A stretch of DNA of 64,000 nt. Origin: Actinomycetospora cinnamomea (GTDB taxonomy: Bacteria; Actinomycetota; Actinomycetes; Mycobacteriales; Pseudonocardiaceae). Positions 32,765-41,661 of this stretch are shown here, piece after piece. A model generated the notes under the pieces. That model did no database searches, was not told the DNA's origin, and saw only the letters and a list, made by a program, of their open reading frames with translations. Numbering within the stretch: position 1 is the stretch's first letter; each line of letters opens with the position of its first letter. Location of the stretch: assembly GCF_003096675.1 (NCBI RefSeq), contig NZ_QEKW01000005.1, positions 1 to 64,000 of the forward strand. The letters run 5' to 3'. Made by a program: the position numbers and the translations under genes.

Positions 32765-33548
32765 GTGGACGACAGCCGAGGAGTGCTGCAGGCGCTGGCG
32801 TCCCCGACCCGACGGGAGATCCTCTGGATGCTCGGCGACGAGGAGCGCGCGGCCGGCGAGATCGCCGCGGCGCTGCGGGTCACCGCCCCGACCGTGTCGG
32901 AGCACCTGCGGGTGTGGCGCGAGGCCGGCCTGGTCGCGATGGGGGGCGACGGCAGCTTCCGGCGCTACCGCGCCCGCCGCCCGGTGCTCGGCGCCGTGCA
33001 GGAGCTGCTCGGACAGGGCACCGAGCGCTGGACCCCGGCCGATGACGTCCCCGAGCGCGAGCGTGCCTCGGCGCGCACCGGCCACGTCGCCAGCGCGTCG
33101 GTCGAGCTGGCCTGTTCCCGGGGCCGGGTGTTCGAGGCGTTCACCGACGCGCAGCTGTACTCGCGGTGGCTCGGCGCGCCGGTCAGCGTCGTGGACGGGC
33201 ACGTCTCGGCCACGCTGGAGTGGGGCACGCAGGTGCGGGGCCGCTACGAGCACGTCGTCGAGCCCGAGCTGATCGTCATGTGGTGGGACTTCGCCGACGA
33301 CCAGGTGCCGGTCCCCGGCGGTGAGCAGCGCGCGTACGCCCACTTCAGCGACGCCGTGGACGGGGGGGGGGCGCGTCGAGGTCCACCAGCTGGTGGACAC
33401 CCTGGAGCAGGCCACGTTCATGCACCACGCGTGGCGGCTGGTCCTGGGCCGACTCGCCGAGGCCGCCCCGCACCTCGTCGACGACGCGGCGGCGGCCGAA
33501 CCGCGCTCCCGCCGGCCCAAGCACCGTGGGACGCCCCCGACCGGCTGA
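32765..33548 (+). pseudogene. ArsR-family regulator fused to SRPBCC/AHSA1 domain, frameshifted at a G10 run
   Basis: GTG 32765 has GGAGG upstream. Residues about 3-95 are an ArsR winged helix (VLQALASPTRREILWMLGDEERAAGEIAAALRVTAPTVSEHLRVW). An SRPBCC/AHSA1 domain follows (ASVELACSRGRVFEAFTDAQLYSRWLGAPVS … YEHVVEPELIVMWW). After AHFSDAVDGGG at 33362-33371 the frame shifts; the expected ending VEVHQLVDTLEQATFMHHAW … stops at 33548 in the +1 frame. A run of nine rather than ten G would restore one protein of about 260 residues. In the written frame translation runs on toward the Usp gene. The cause may be sequencing error, mutation or phase variation. Confidence 0.8.
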
Positions 33549-33685
33549 ACCCGGCCGGCGGGCGGGCCGGCTGGTCCGGCGCCGTTGGTCCCGGCGGGGG
33601 TGTCCCGCTGGTCCCTCCCCCGGCGACCGTCGCCCGGCGAGGCTGGGCGGCGAGCGGCGGGCGCCGCCGGGAGGAGGACCCGCAG

Positions 33686-34171
33686 ATGAGCACGGAGCAC
33701 GACGCCGAGACCGGAGCCGGCACGGTCGTGGTCGGCGTGGACGGGTCGGCCGGCGCGCGGGTCGCGCTCGACCGGGCGCTTCGCGAGGGCGCGCGGCTGG
33801 GCACCGACGTCACCGCCGTCGCCGCGTTCTCGCCGTCGGACCAGTGGGCGATCGAGCTCGGCTCGGCGCCGCCCGATCTCGAAGCGGTGGGCGAGAGGGT
33901 CCGCGCCGGCGTGCAGAGGACCGTCGACGACGCCGTCGCGGCGGCGAAGGGGGAGGGTGTGGACGTCCCGGAGGTGCGGGTCGTCGCGGACGCGGGCGCG
34001 CCCGCGGACGTGCTGTGCCGCGTCGCCCGCGACGCCGAGCTGCTCGTCGTCGGGCACCGCGGCCGGGGCGCGCTCGCCACGCGGCTGATCGGCTCGGTCG
34101 GCCTCGGCGTCGTCGTGCACGCAAGGTGCCCGGTGCTCGTGGTGCGCGCGCCGGAGACCGCCGACGCCTGA
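33686..34171 (+). CDS. Universal stress protein (UspA family)
   Basis: 161 residues from ATG 33686, with GGAGGAGG upstream. Single Usp domain: TVVVGVDGSAGARVALDRALREGARLGTDVTAVAAFS, ending LLVVGHRGRGALATRLIGSVGLGVVVHARCPVLVVR. The G-2x-G-9x-G-S ATP-binding signature is recognisable as GHRGRGALATRLIGSVG. These proteins bind ATP and are induced by hypoxia or stasis in actinobacteria. A LuxR-type response regulator follows 30 bp downstream, the usual DosR-like pairing. Confidence 0.92.
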   Translation: MSTEHDAETGAGTVVVGVDGSAGARVALDRALREGARLGTDVTAVAAFSPSDQWAIELGSAPPDLEAVGERVRAGVQRTVDDAVAAAKGEGVDVPEVRVVADAGAPADVLCRVARDAELLVVGHRGRGALATRLIGSVGLGVVVHARCPVLVVRAPETADA

Positions 34172-34201
34172 GACCGCGGGCTCGCCGCCTACGCTCGCGG
34201 C

Positions 34202-34840
34202 GTGATCCGTGTGTTCCTCGTCGACGACCACGAGGTGGTGCGCCGGGGCGTGGCGGACCTGCTCGCCGGCGAGCCCGACCTCGCGGTGGCGGGCGAGGCC
34301 GGCACGGTGGACGAGGCCCTCGCCCGCATCGGGGTCGTGGCGCCCGACGTCGCCGTCCTCGACGTGCGCCTTCCGGACGGCAACGGCGTCGAGCTGTGCC
34401 GCGAGCTGCGGTCCCGCCACCCCGAGCTCGCCTGCCTGATGCTGACCTCGTTCACCGACGAGCAGGCGATCCTCGACGCCGTGCTCGCGGGCGCGAGCGG
34501 CTACGTCGTCAAGGACGTGCGCGGCAGCGACATCGCCGCAGCGGTGCGCGACGTCGCGTCGGGGCGCAGCCTGCTCGACCACCGGGCCGCCGCCGTGGTC
34601 ATGGCGACGTTGCGCACGCCGTCGGGGCCCCCGGACCCCACCGCCGAGCTGACCCCGCAGGAGCGCGCGGTGCTCGACCTCGTCGGCGACGGGCTCACCA
34701 ACCGCCAGATCGGCGAGCGGCTCCACCTGGCCGAGAAGACGGTCAAGAACCACGTCACCCGGTTGCTCGCCAAGCTCGGCCTCGAGCGCCGGGTGCAGGC
34801 CGCGAAGGTCGCGACCGAGGCGCGGCGCCGTCGCGGCTGA
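34202..34840 (+). CDS. NarL/LuxR-family response regulator (DevR/DosR-like)
   Basis: 212 residues from GTG 34202. Receiver domain: [18 protein letters not shown] with the acidic pair, phosphoacceptor Asp in [13 protein letters not shown], Thr in [10 protein letters not shown], Lys in GYVVKDVRG. LuxR helix-turn-helix at the C-terminus: [48 protein letters not shown]. It resembles DevR/DosR hypoxia regulators. No histidine kinase is adjacent, so it is an orphan here. It ends back to back with the convergent CoA-binding gene (no intergenic bases). Confidence 0.9.
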   Translation: MIRVFLVDDHEVVRRGVADLLAGEPDLAVAGEAGTVDEALARIGVVAPDVAVLDVRLPDGNGVELCRELRSRHPELACLMLTSFTDEQAILDAVLAGASGYVVKDVRGSDIAAAVRDVASGRSLLDHRAAAVVMATLRTPSGPPDPTAELTPQERAVLDLVGDGLTNRQIGERLHLAEKTVKNHVTRLLAKLGLERRVQAAKVATEARRRRG

Positions 34841-35326
34841 TCACCGCTTGCGGGCGCTGATGACCCCCGTGTCGAAGCCCGCGAGATGCAGCCCGCCGTG
34901 GAAGCGGGCGTGCTCGACCTTGAGGCAACGGTCCATCACCACGGTCAGGCCGGCCTCGACACCGCGGTGCGCGAGCTGCTCGTCGTAGAGGCCGAACTGC
35001 GTCCAGAACGTCGCCGCCCCGGCCGCGATCGTCGCGTCGAGGACGTCGGGCAGGTCCTCGAGACGGCGGAAGACGTCGACGAGGTCGGGCGTCACCGGCA
35101 GCGCGTCCAGCGACGGGTACACCGGCCGGCCGAGGATCTCGCTCGCATTCGGGTTGACGAACCAGACGTCGTAGTCGGTGGACCCGAGCAGGTAGGTCGC
35201 GACGAAGTTCGACGCCCGTGCCGGGTTCGGCGAGGCGCCGACCATCGCGACGGTGCGCGTGCGGCGCAGGACGGCCTGGCGCTCCTGCGCGGTCGGCGGG
35301 GTCCAGGTGCCCGCGGTGCTCGTCAT
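34841..35326 (-). CDS. CoA-binding (Rossmann) domain protein
   Basis: 161 residues from ATG 35326, overlapping the MetY-like stop (ATGA). CoA-binding fold: VLRRTRTVAMVGASPNPARASNFVATYLLGS, YDVWFVNPNASEILGRPVYPSLDALPVTPDLVDVFRRLEDLPDVL, FWTQFGLYDEQLAHRGVEAGLTVVMDRCLKVEHARF. The conserved Cys in MDRCLKVEH is present; in the YccU-type family it is near the CoA site. Its coupling with a homocysteine-forming enzyme gene is common in actinobacteria. Confidence 0.87.
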   Translation of the reverse strand: MTSTAGTWTPPTAQERQAVLRRTRTVAMVGASPNPARASNFVATYLLGSTDYDVWFVNPNASEILGRPVYPSLDALPVTPDLVDVFRRLEDLPDVLDATIAAGAATFWTQFGLYDEQLAHRGVEAGLTVVMDRCLKVEHARFHGGLHLAGFDTGVISARKR

Positions 35327-36648
35327 CGGCCGGACTCCTTCGTCGCCTCGGTGAGCGCCTGGTCGAGGTCCCACAGGATGTCGTCGGCATCCTCGATCCC
35401 CACGCTGATGCGGATGAGGTCGGGCCGCACGCCGCCCTCGCGCAGCTGGTCGGCGGTCAGCTGCTGGTGGGTGGTGGACGCGGGGTGCAGCACGAGCGTG
35501 CGCGCGTCGCCGATGTTGGCGAGGTGGCTGCACAGCTGCACCGACTCGATGAACCGCCGGCCCGCCGCCCGGGCCGAGTTCACCGGGTCCTCGTCGGCAC
35601 CGCGGACCCCGAAGCTGAACACCGCTCCGGGGCCGGCCGGCAGGTACCGGCGCGCCCGCTCGTGGTGCGGGTGGCTCGGCAGCCCCGCGTAGCTCACCCA
35701 CGCGACCCGCTCGTCGGCCTCGAGCCACTCGGCGACGCGCCGGGCGTTCGCGACGTGGGCCTCCATCCGCTGGGGAAGCGTCTCGACGCCCTGGAGCAGC
35801 AGGAACGCCGAGTGCGCCGACAGCGTCGCCCCGACGTCGCGCAGCTGCTCCGAACGGATCTTGGTGAGGAAGCCGTACTCCTGGAAGTTGCCCCACCAGG
35901 TCAGCCCGCCGTACGACGGGATCGGGTCGGTCATCTGGGGGAAGTTGCCGTTGCCCCAGTCGAACCGGCCCGACTCGAGGATCACCCCGCCGAGGGTGGT
36001 GCCGTGCCCGCCGAGGAACTTCGTCGCCGAGTGGATGACGATGTCGGCGCCGTGCTCCATGGGCCGGCACAGGTACGGCGTGGCCATGGTGGCGTCGATG
36101 ATCAGCGGCAGACCGCGCTCGTGGGCCACCTCGGCCAGCGCGGCCACGTCGGTCACCTCGCCCGACGGGTTCGCGATGATCTCGGCGAACACGCAGCGCG
36201 TCCGGTCGGTCATCGCGGCGCGGAAGGCCTCGGGGTCGTCGCCGGCGACGAACGTCGTGTCCACGCCGAAGCGGCGCAGGGTGACGTCGAGCTGGGTGAC
36301 CGTGCCCCCGTAGAGCGCGGCCGCGGCCACGATGTGGTCGCCCGCGCCCGCGAGCGTCGCGAAGGTGAGGAACTCCGCGGCCTGCCCGGAGCTGGTGGCC
36401 ACGGCGCCGAGCGCGCCCTCGAGGCTGGCCAGGCGCTCCTCGAGCGCGGCGACCGTGGGGTTGGCGATGCGGCTGTAGATGTTGCCGTACTTCTGCAGCG
36501 CGAACAGGTTCGCGGCGTCGGCGGTGTCGTCGAAGACGAAGCTCGTCGTCTGGTAGATCGGCACCGCGCGGGCGCCCGTCGCGGCGTCGGGCACGGCGCC
36601 GGCGTGCACGGCGCGGGTGCGGAACCCCCAGGGACGGTCAGCGGCCAC
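35323..36648 (-). CDS. metY: O-acetylhomoserine sulfhydrylase (PLP-dependent)
   Basis: 441 residues from GTG 36648. Cys/Met-metabolism PLP enzyme: TRAVHAGAVPDAATGARAVPIYQTTSFVF, SRIANPTVAALEERLASLEGALGAVATSSGQAA, FAEIIANPSGEVTDVAALAEVAHERGLPLIIDATMATPYLCRP, PLP lysine in IHSATKFLGGHGTTLGG, and RISVGIEDADDILWDLDQAL. Its length and the central insertion (…GNFPQMTDPIPSYGGLTWW…) identify the OAH sulfhydrylase subgroup rather than cystathionine synthase. It makes homocysteine from O-acetylhomoserine and sulfide. Confidence 0.93.
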   Translation of the reverse strand: MAADRPWGFRTRAVHAGAVPDAATGARAVPIYQTTSFVFDDTADAANLFALQKYGNIYSRIANPTVAALEERLASLEGALGAVATSSGQAAEFLTFATLAGAGDHIVAAAALYGGTVTQLDVTLRRFGVDTTFVAGDDPEAFRAAMTDRTRCVFAEIIANPSGEVTDVAALAEVAHERGLPLIIDATMATPYLCRPMEHGADIVIHSATKFLGGHGTTLGGVILESGRFDWGNGNFPQMTDPIPSYGGLTWWGNFQEYGFLTKIRSEQLRDVGATLSAHSAFLLLQGVETLPQRMEAHVANARRVAEWLEADERVAWVSYAGLPSHPHHERARRYLPAGPGAVFSFGVRGADEDPVNSARAAGRRFIESVQLCSHLANIGDARTLVLHPASTTHQQLTADQLREGGVRPDLIRISVGIEDADDILWDLDQALTEATKESGR

Positions 36649-36752
36649 CCCGCCGTTCTACCGCACGACGACGGCACCCGGACGACCGGCGAATGATTGC
36701 CGACGGCGCATGGGTGGGAAGGCCTGCCACTCGTCGACACGGGAGGACCACC

Positions 36753-36986
36753 ATGGCCGTCTGCGAGACCTGCGGGAACGACTACGAGCTGGCGTTCGAG
36801 ATCACGGCGCAGGGTGCGACGCACACCTTCGACAGCTTCGAGTGCGCGATCCACAAGATGGCCCCGCGCTGCGAGCACTGCGGCGTCACGATCGTCGGCC
36901 ACGGCCACCAGGCCGATGGCCGGTTCTTCTGCTGCGCCCACTGCGCCTCGGCGTCCGTCGGGGCGTCGACGGTCGACCACGCCTGA
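36753..36986 (+). CDS. Small Cys-rich zinc-binding protein
   Basis: 77 residues from ATG 36753 with GGGAGGA upstream. Cys/His pattern: C4-E-T-C7 near the N-terminus, FECAIHKMAPRCEHCGVTIVGHGHQADGRFFCCAHCA further on, giving several potential Zn2+ sites. The sequence resembles small prokaryotic metallothionein-like or YHS/treble-clef proteins of actinobacteria (CETCGNDY … F-x-CAIHKMAP-C-x-HC). Probably a metal store or nucleic-acid binder; precise role unknown. It stands alone between convergent and divergent neighbours. Confidence 0.8.
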   Translation: MAVCETCGNDYELAFEITAQGATHTFDSFECAIHKMAPRCEHCGVTIVGHGHQADGRFFCCAHCASASVGASTVDHA

Positions 36987-37397
36987 TCAGCGGAAGTAGG
37001 CGTTCGCCGGCGCCTGGAAGGAGAACAGGATCGCCGCGACGATGAGCGCGGCCTGCAGGAGGCTGACGGTCGTCGACAGGAGGCCGAGGTTGACGCCGAG
37101 GCCCGCGGTGAGCAGGACGCCGAGCACGGTGAACACCGCGGAGATGCCGCCGAGGACGGTCAGCGCGATGCGGGCCCAGTTCTCGCCGCGGCGCAGGCGC
37201 AGCGCGCAGTAGACGATCGCGCCGAGGAAGAGCAGGCCGATGATCGCGCCGACGATGGTCCCCGCGGCCGCGGTAGCGCCCGGGGCCGCGGGCATCGTCG
37301 CGAACGAGAGGGCGCTGCCGAGGACGCCGACGACCACGGCGGCGATCCAGAGCCGGAACGAGCGTTCGACGGGGGTCGGCGGGGCGGGGGTGGTCAC
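36987..37397 (-). CDS. Integral membrane protein of unknown function (four helices)
   Basis: 136 residues from GTG 37397, overlapping the GNAT stop. Pro-rich N-terminus, then four hydrophobic segments: FRLWIAAVVVGVLGSALSFA, GTIVGAIIGLLFLGAIVYCALRL, IALTVLGGISAVFTVLGVLLTAG and VSLLQAALIVAAILFSFQ. The RRGENWARI turn between helices 2 and 3 is typical of a small actinobacterial membrane family. No catalytic residues seen. Its stop is back to back with the end of the Cys-rich gene. Confidence 0.75.
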   Translation of the reverse strand: MTTPAPPTPVERSFRLWIAAVVVGVLGSALSFATMPAAPGATAAAGTIVGAIIGLLFLGAIVYCALRLRRGENWARIALTVLGGISAVFTVLGVLLTAGLGVNLGLLSTTVSLLQAALIVAAILFSFQAPANAYFR

Positions 37398-37930
37398 GGG
37401 CGCACGGTAGGGCACCGCAGGTCCCGTGCCCACCGCCAGACCGTGCCCTCCTCGGGGTCCGTGGCCTCGCCGTCGCGGAGGAAGCCGTGGCGGCGCAGCA
37501 CCGTCGTCGACGCGGTCTCCTCGGGCCGGGTGTGCGCCACGACCCGGCGCAGCCCGGCCGCGGTGGCGTGCGCGAGCCACAGCCCGACCGCCGCCGTCGC
37601 CACGCCCCGGCCCCGACGCGAGGGCGCGACCGAGTAGCCGATCTCGACCTGGCCGTCGACCGGAGGGCCGGTGAAGCCGCCGAGCCCCACCACCTCGTCC
37701 CCCTCGACGACCAGGTGGGCGAACCACGCCGGGTCGACCCCGCCCTCGAGCGCGGTGACGGTGGGCTCCAGCGCCTCCGGGAACGCCAGGAACCCCTCGA
37801 CCGGCGTGAGCCCGAAGCGCTCGGCGAACGCCTCCGGCTCGGTCAGCAGCGTCACCGCCTGTTCGGGCTGCAGCGGCACGACCTCGATCCCCACGTGAGC
37901 GATGTTCGCGGCTACAGCCGTGAATTTCAC
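37394..37930 (-). CDS. GNAT-family N-acetyltransferase
   Basis: About 178 residues from GTG 37930, or 166 from GTG 37894. The first 12 residues of the longer form are encoded by the 40-bp palindrome at 37895-37934, so the shorter start, giving VGIEVVPLQPEQ, is probably the ancestral one. The acetyl-CoA site is EIGYSVAPSRRGRGVATAAVGLWLAHA (R-x-x-G-x-G/A motif), followed by ASTTVLRRHGFLRDG. Substrate unknown. It is immediately downstream of the acyl-CoA dehydrogenase stop and overlaps the next gene, so it may be the tail of the catabolic operon. Confidence 0.82.
   Translation of the reverse strand: MKFTAVAANIAHVGIEVVPLQPEQAVTLLTEPEAFAERFGLTPVEGFLAFPEALEPTVTALEGGVDPAWFAHLVVEGDEVVGLGGFTGPPVDGQVEIGYSVAPSRRGRGVATAAVGLWLAHATAAGLRRVVAHTRPEETASTTVLRRHGFLRDGEATDPEEGTVWRWARDLRCPTVRP

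Positions 37931-37934
<4 letters not shown>
37895..37934. repeat. 40-bp palindromic element, class I copy 2
   Basis: Halves GTGAGCGATGTTCGCGGCTA and CAGCCGTGAATTTCACTCAC match as inverted repeats at 15 of 20 positions, with GTGAGY ends. The element supplies the stop codon of the acyl-CoA dehydrogenase on the minus strand (the TGA of GTGAG) and the first codons of the longer GNAT reading. Read from each strand in the element phase it gives VSDVRGYSREFHSH and VSEIHGCSREHRSR. Confidence 0.8.
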
Positions 37935-39088
<1,154 letters not shown>

Positions 39089-40630
39089 CTACGACCCCTT
39101 CTGCACGCGCCGGCGGAGGACGGCTTTCTGGATCTTCCCGGCCGGTGTCAGCGGCAACTCGTCGACGAACTCGACGACGCGCGGCACCTTGTAGTCCGCC
39201 AGGCGCTCGGCGGCGAGGGCGACGAGCTCGTCGGCGGTGACGGTGCTGCCCTCGCGGCGGACCACGAAGTAGTGCCCGACCTCGCCGTGGGTGTCGTCGG
39301 GCTCGCCCACCCCGGCCGCCATCGCGACGCCCGGGTGCGCGCCGAGGACGTTCTCGACCTCGACGGGGTAGACGTTGTAGCCGCCGGAGATGAACATCTC
39401 CTTGAGCCGCCCGCGCAGCGCCAGGTGGTCGCCCCGCACGCGGGCGACGACGTCACCCGTCGCCAACCAGCCGTCGGGACGGAACGTCGCGGCGTCGGGC
39501 ACGTTGCGGTAGCCCGCCGCGACCGACGGGCCGCGCAGCCAGAGCTCGCCCTCGTCGGCGTCGGTGCCCTCGATGGGGTCCACGACCCGCGCCTCGATCC
39601 CCGGCAGCGGTACACCGAGCGTGCCGGCGACGGTGTCGGCGTCGTCGTCGAGCGCCGACATCACCGCGGCGCCGGAGGTCTCCGACAACCCGTAGAGGTT
39701 GACGACGCGGGCGTGCGGGGCGGCGGCGGTGATCGCCGCGCACAGGGCGGGCTCGACGTTGGAGCCGCCCGCGACGGCGTAGCGCAGCGTCTCCAGCGTG
39801 CCGACGCCGGCGCGGGCCATCTCGGCGAGCAGCAGCGTCCACATCGTCGGCACGCCGGCGAAGACCGTGACGCCGTGGGTGGTGACGTCGCGCAGCGCGC
39901 CCGCCGGGGAGAAGCCGGGGGTCAGCACGACCTCGCTTCCCGCGACGAGTGCCGAGAGGAGCGTGCAGGTCAGCCCGCCGACGTGCGTGAACGGCATGGT
40001 CGCGAGGAACCGGTCGTCGCGGCCGAGCCCGAGGTGCTCCGCCTCCGCCCCCGCCGAGGCCAGCAGGCTGCCGTGCGTGAGCACCGCGCCCTTCGGTGCC
40101 CCGGTGGTGCCCGAGGTGTAGAGCAGGACGGCCGGATCGCCGGTGCCCGCCTCGTCGCCCCGGGCCGCGGCCGGCGCCCCGCCGACGAGCTCGTCCGCGT
40201 CGGTGACCACGTGCTCGAGTCCCGGCAGCCGGGGCCGCAGCTCGGCGTAGAGGGCGGTGAGGTCGGTGTCGCCGGCCTCGGGCACGGTCACGACCAGGCG
40301 CGCCCCGGAGTCGCCGAGCATGTGCTCGAGCTCGCTCCCGCGGTAGCGGACGTTGAGGGTGACGAGCACGGCGCCGAGCCGGGTCGTGGCGAACAGCAGG
40401 CCGACCCACGCCGCCCCGTTGGGCAACGCCACGCCGACGCGGTCGCCCGGCCCGACGCCCCGCGCGGCGAGTCCCGCCGCGAGCCGGTCGACGTGCTCGT
40501 CGAGCTCGGCGAGAGTGACGGCCCCGGGTTCCCGCGCCACGGAGCGCAGCCGGCCGGGCTCCGCCTCGCGGAGGAACACGGCGTCCGGGCGGTCCCGGGC
40601 CGCGGTGCGCAGGAGGCCCGAGATGCTCAT
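39089..40630 (-). CDS. Acyl-CoA synthetase (AMP-dependent ligase)
   Basis: 513 residues from ATG 40630, ATGA-coupled to the LLM oxidoreductase. ANL superfamily motifs: LLYTSGTTGAPKGAVLTH (P-loop), NLYGLSETSGA, DGWLATGDV, and GRLKEMFISGGYNVYPVEVE; PAGKIQKAVLRR supplies the catalytic Lys. It activates a carboxylic acid to its CoA ester through an acyl-AMP. Two ligases flank this operon (the other at 49313-50824), probably handling early and later intermediates or different substrates. Confidence 0.92.
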   Translation of the reverse strand: MSISGLLRTAARDRPDAVFLREAEPGRLRSVAREPGAVTLAELDEHVDRLAAGLAARGVGPGDRVGVALPNGAAWVGLLFATTRLGAVLVTLNVRYRGSELEHMLGDSGARLVVTVPEAGDTDLTALYAELRPRLPGLEHVVTDADELVGGAPAAARGDEAGTGDPAVLLYTSGTTGAPKGAVLTHGSLLASAGAEAEHLGLGRDDRFLATMPFTHVGGLTCTLLSALVAGSEVVLTPGFSPAGALRDVTTHGVTVFAGVPTMWTLLLAEMARAGVGTLETLRYAVAGGSNVEPALCAAITAAAPHARVVNLYGLSETSGAAVMSALDDDADTVAGTLGVPLPGIEARVVDPIEGTDADEGELWLRGPSVAAGYRNVPDAATFRPDGWLATGDVVARVRGDHLALRGRLKEMFISGGYNVYPVEVENVLGAHPGVAMAAGVGEPDDTHGEVGHYFVVRREGSTVTADELVALAAERLADYKVPRVVEFVDELPLTPAGKIQKAVLRRRVQKGS

Positions 40631-41661
40631 GTCGGGAGCCCGTGCAGGTAGGCCAGGGCCGGACCCCAACGGTCGGTCTGCGAGCCGGTGGGGGCGTAGA
40701 GCGGGATCCGCTGGGCGACGCTGCCGAAGCGCCGCTCGAGAGCGGGGCCGACCTGGTCGGGCTCGGCGACGATCGCGATGGTGTGCAGGACCTCGTCGTC
40801 GAGCGCGTCGCCCATGGCCTCCCACTGAGTCGGATCCTCGGCCGCTCGCTTGGACAGGGTGTTGAGCTCACGGGCGAGCTCGCCCCAGCCGTGCAGCTCG
40901 AGCACCGGGTGATAGGCCGGGGTCGAGCCGTAGAACGCGACCTGGCGGCGCACCTCCCGGACCGACGCGGCGAACTCCTCCTCGGTGTCGCCCGTCGCGA
41001 TGAGCGCCGTGGCCGAGAACTCGAACCCGCTCCCGTCGCGGCCGGCGCGCTCGAAGCCCCGGTGCAGGGCGGGCAGCGTCACCTCGTGCAGGTAGCGCTC
41101 CGTGGAGAACGCGTGGGCCATGAAGCCGTCGGCGACCTCTCCGGCGACCGCGGTCATCCGCGGGCCGACGCCGGCGAGGTGGATCGGTGGGTGGCCGTGG
41201 GGGTTCGGGCCGGGCGAGAAGAAGGGCGTCATCAGCGTGTGCGTGTAGAACTCGCCGCGGAACTCGAGGCGCTCGCCCGTGGCCCAGGCGTCCCAGATCG
41301 CCCGCACGGCGCGGATGTACTCGTGCATCCGGTCGGCGGGGCGCGACCAGGGCATCGAGAACCGCTTGGTGACGTGCGGCTTGATCTGCGTGCCGAGCCC
41401 CAGGACGTAGCGCCCGCCGGTGACGAGGTGCAGGTCGTTGGCGGTCATCGCGGTCGTCATCGGGGTGCGGGCGAACGCGACGGAGATCGCCGTGCCGAGG
41501 GTGATGCGCTCGGTCCGCGTCGCCGCCAGCGTGATCATGACGGCGGGGTCGTGCTGGGTCTCCGACGCCCACACCGCGTCGTAGCCGGCCTTCTCCGCGG
41601 TCACCGCGTCGTCGGCGAAGCTGTCCAGCCCGCCGGTCACCACGGTCGCGTCGACCTTCAT
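40627..41661 (-). CDS. F420-dependent LLM-class oxidoreductase (TIGR03617-like)
   Basis: 344 residues from ATG 41661. Luciferase-like fold: MKVDATVVTGGLDSFADDAVTAEKAGYDAVWASETQHDPAVMITLAA, RITLGTAISVAFARTPMTTAMTANDLHLVTGGRYVLGLGTQIKPHVTKRF, PPIHLAGVGPRMTAVAGEVADGFMAHAFS. Such TIGR03617-type enzymes use F420 in actinobacteria and often occur in acyl-CoA degradation loci. Coupled both ways by ATGA overlaps. Reaction unknown; a reductive or oxidative step on an unsaturated acyl-CoA is plausible. Confidence 0.9.
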   Translation of the reverse strand: MKVDATVVTGGLDSFADDAVTAEKAGYDAVWASETQHDPAVMITLAATRTERITLGTAISVAFARTPMTTAMTANDLHLVTGGRYVLGLGTQIKPHVTKRFSMPWSRPADRMHEYIRAVRAIWDAWATGERLEFRGEFYTHTLMTPFFSPGPNPHGHPPIHLAGVGPRMTAVAGEVADGFMAHAFSTERYLHEVTLPALHRGFERAGRDGSGFEFSATALIATGDTEEEFAASVREVRRQVAFYGSTPAYHPVLELHGWGELARELNTLSKRAAEDPTQWEAMGDALDDEVLHTIAIVAEPDQVGPALERRFGSVAQRIPLYAPTGSQTDRWGPALAYLHGLPT

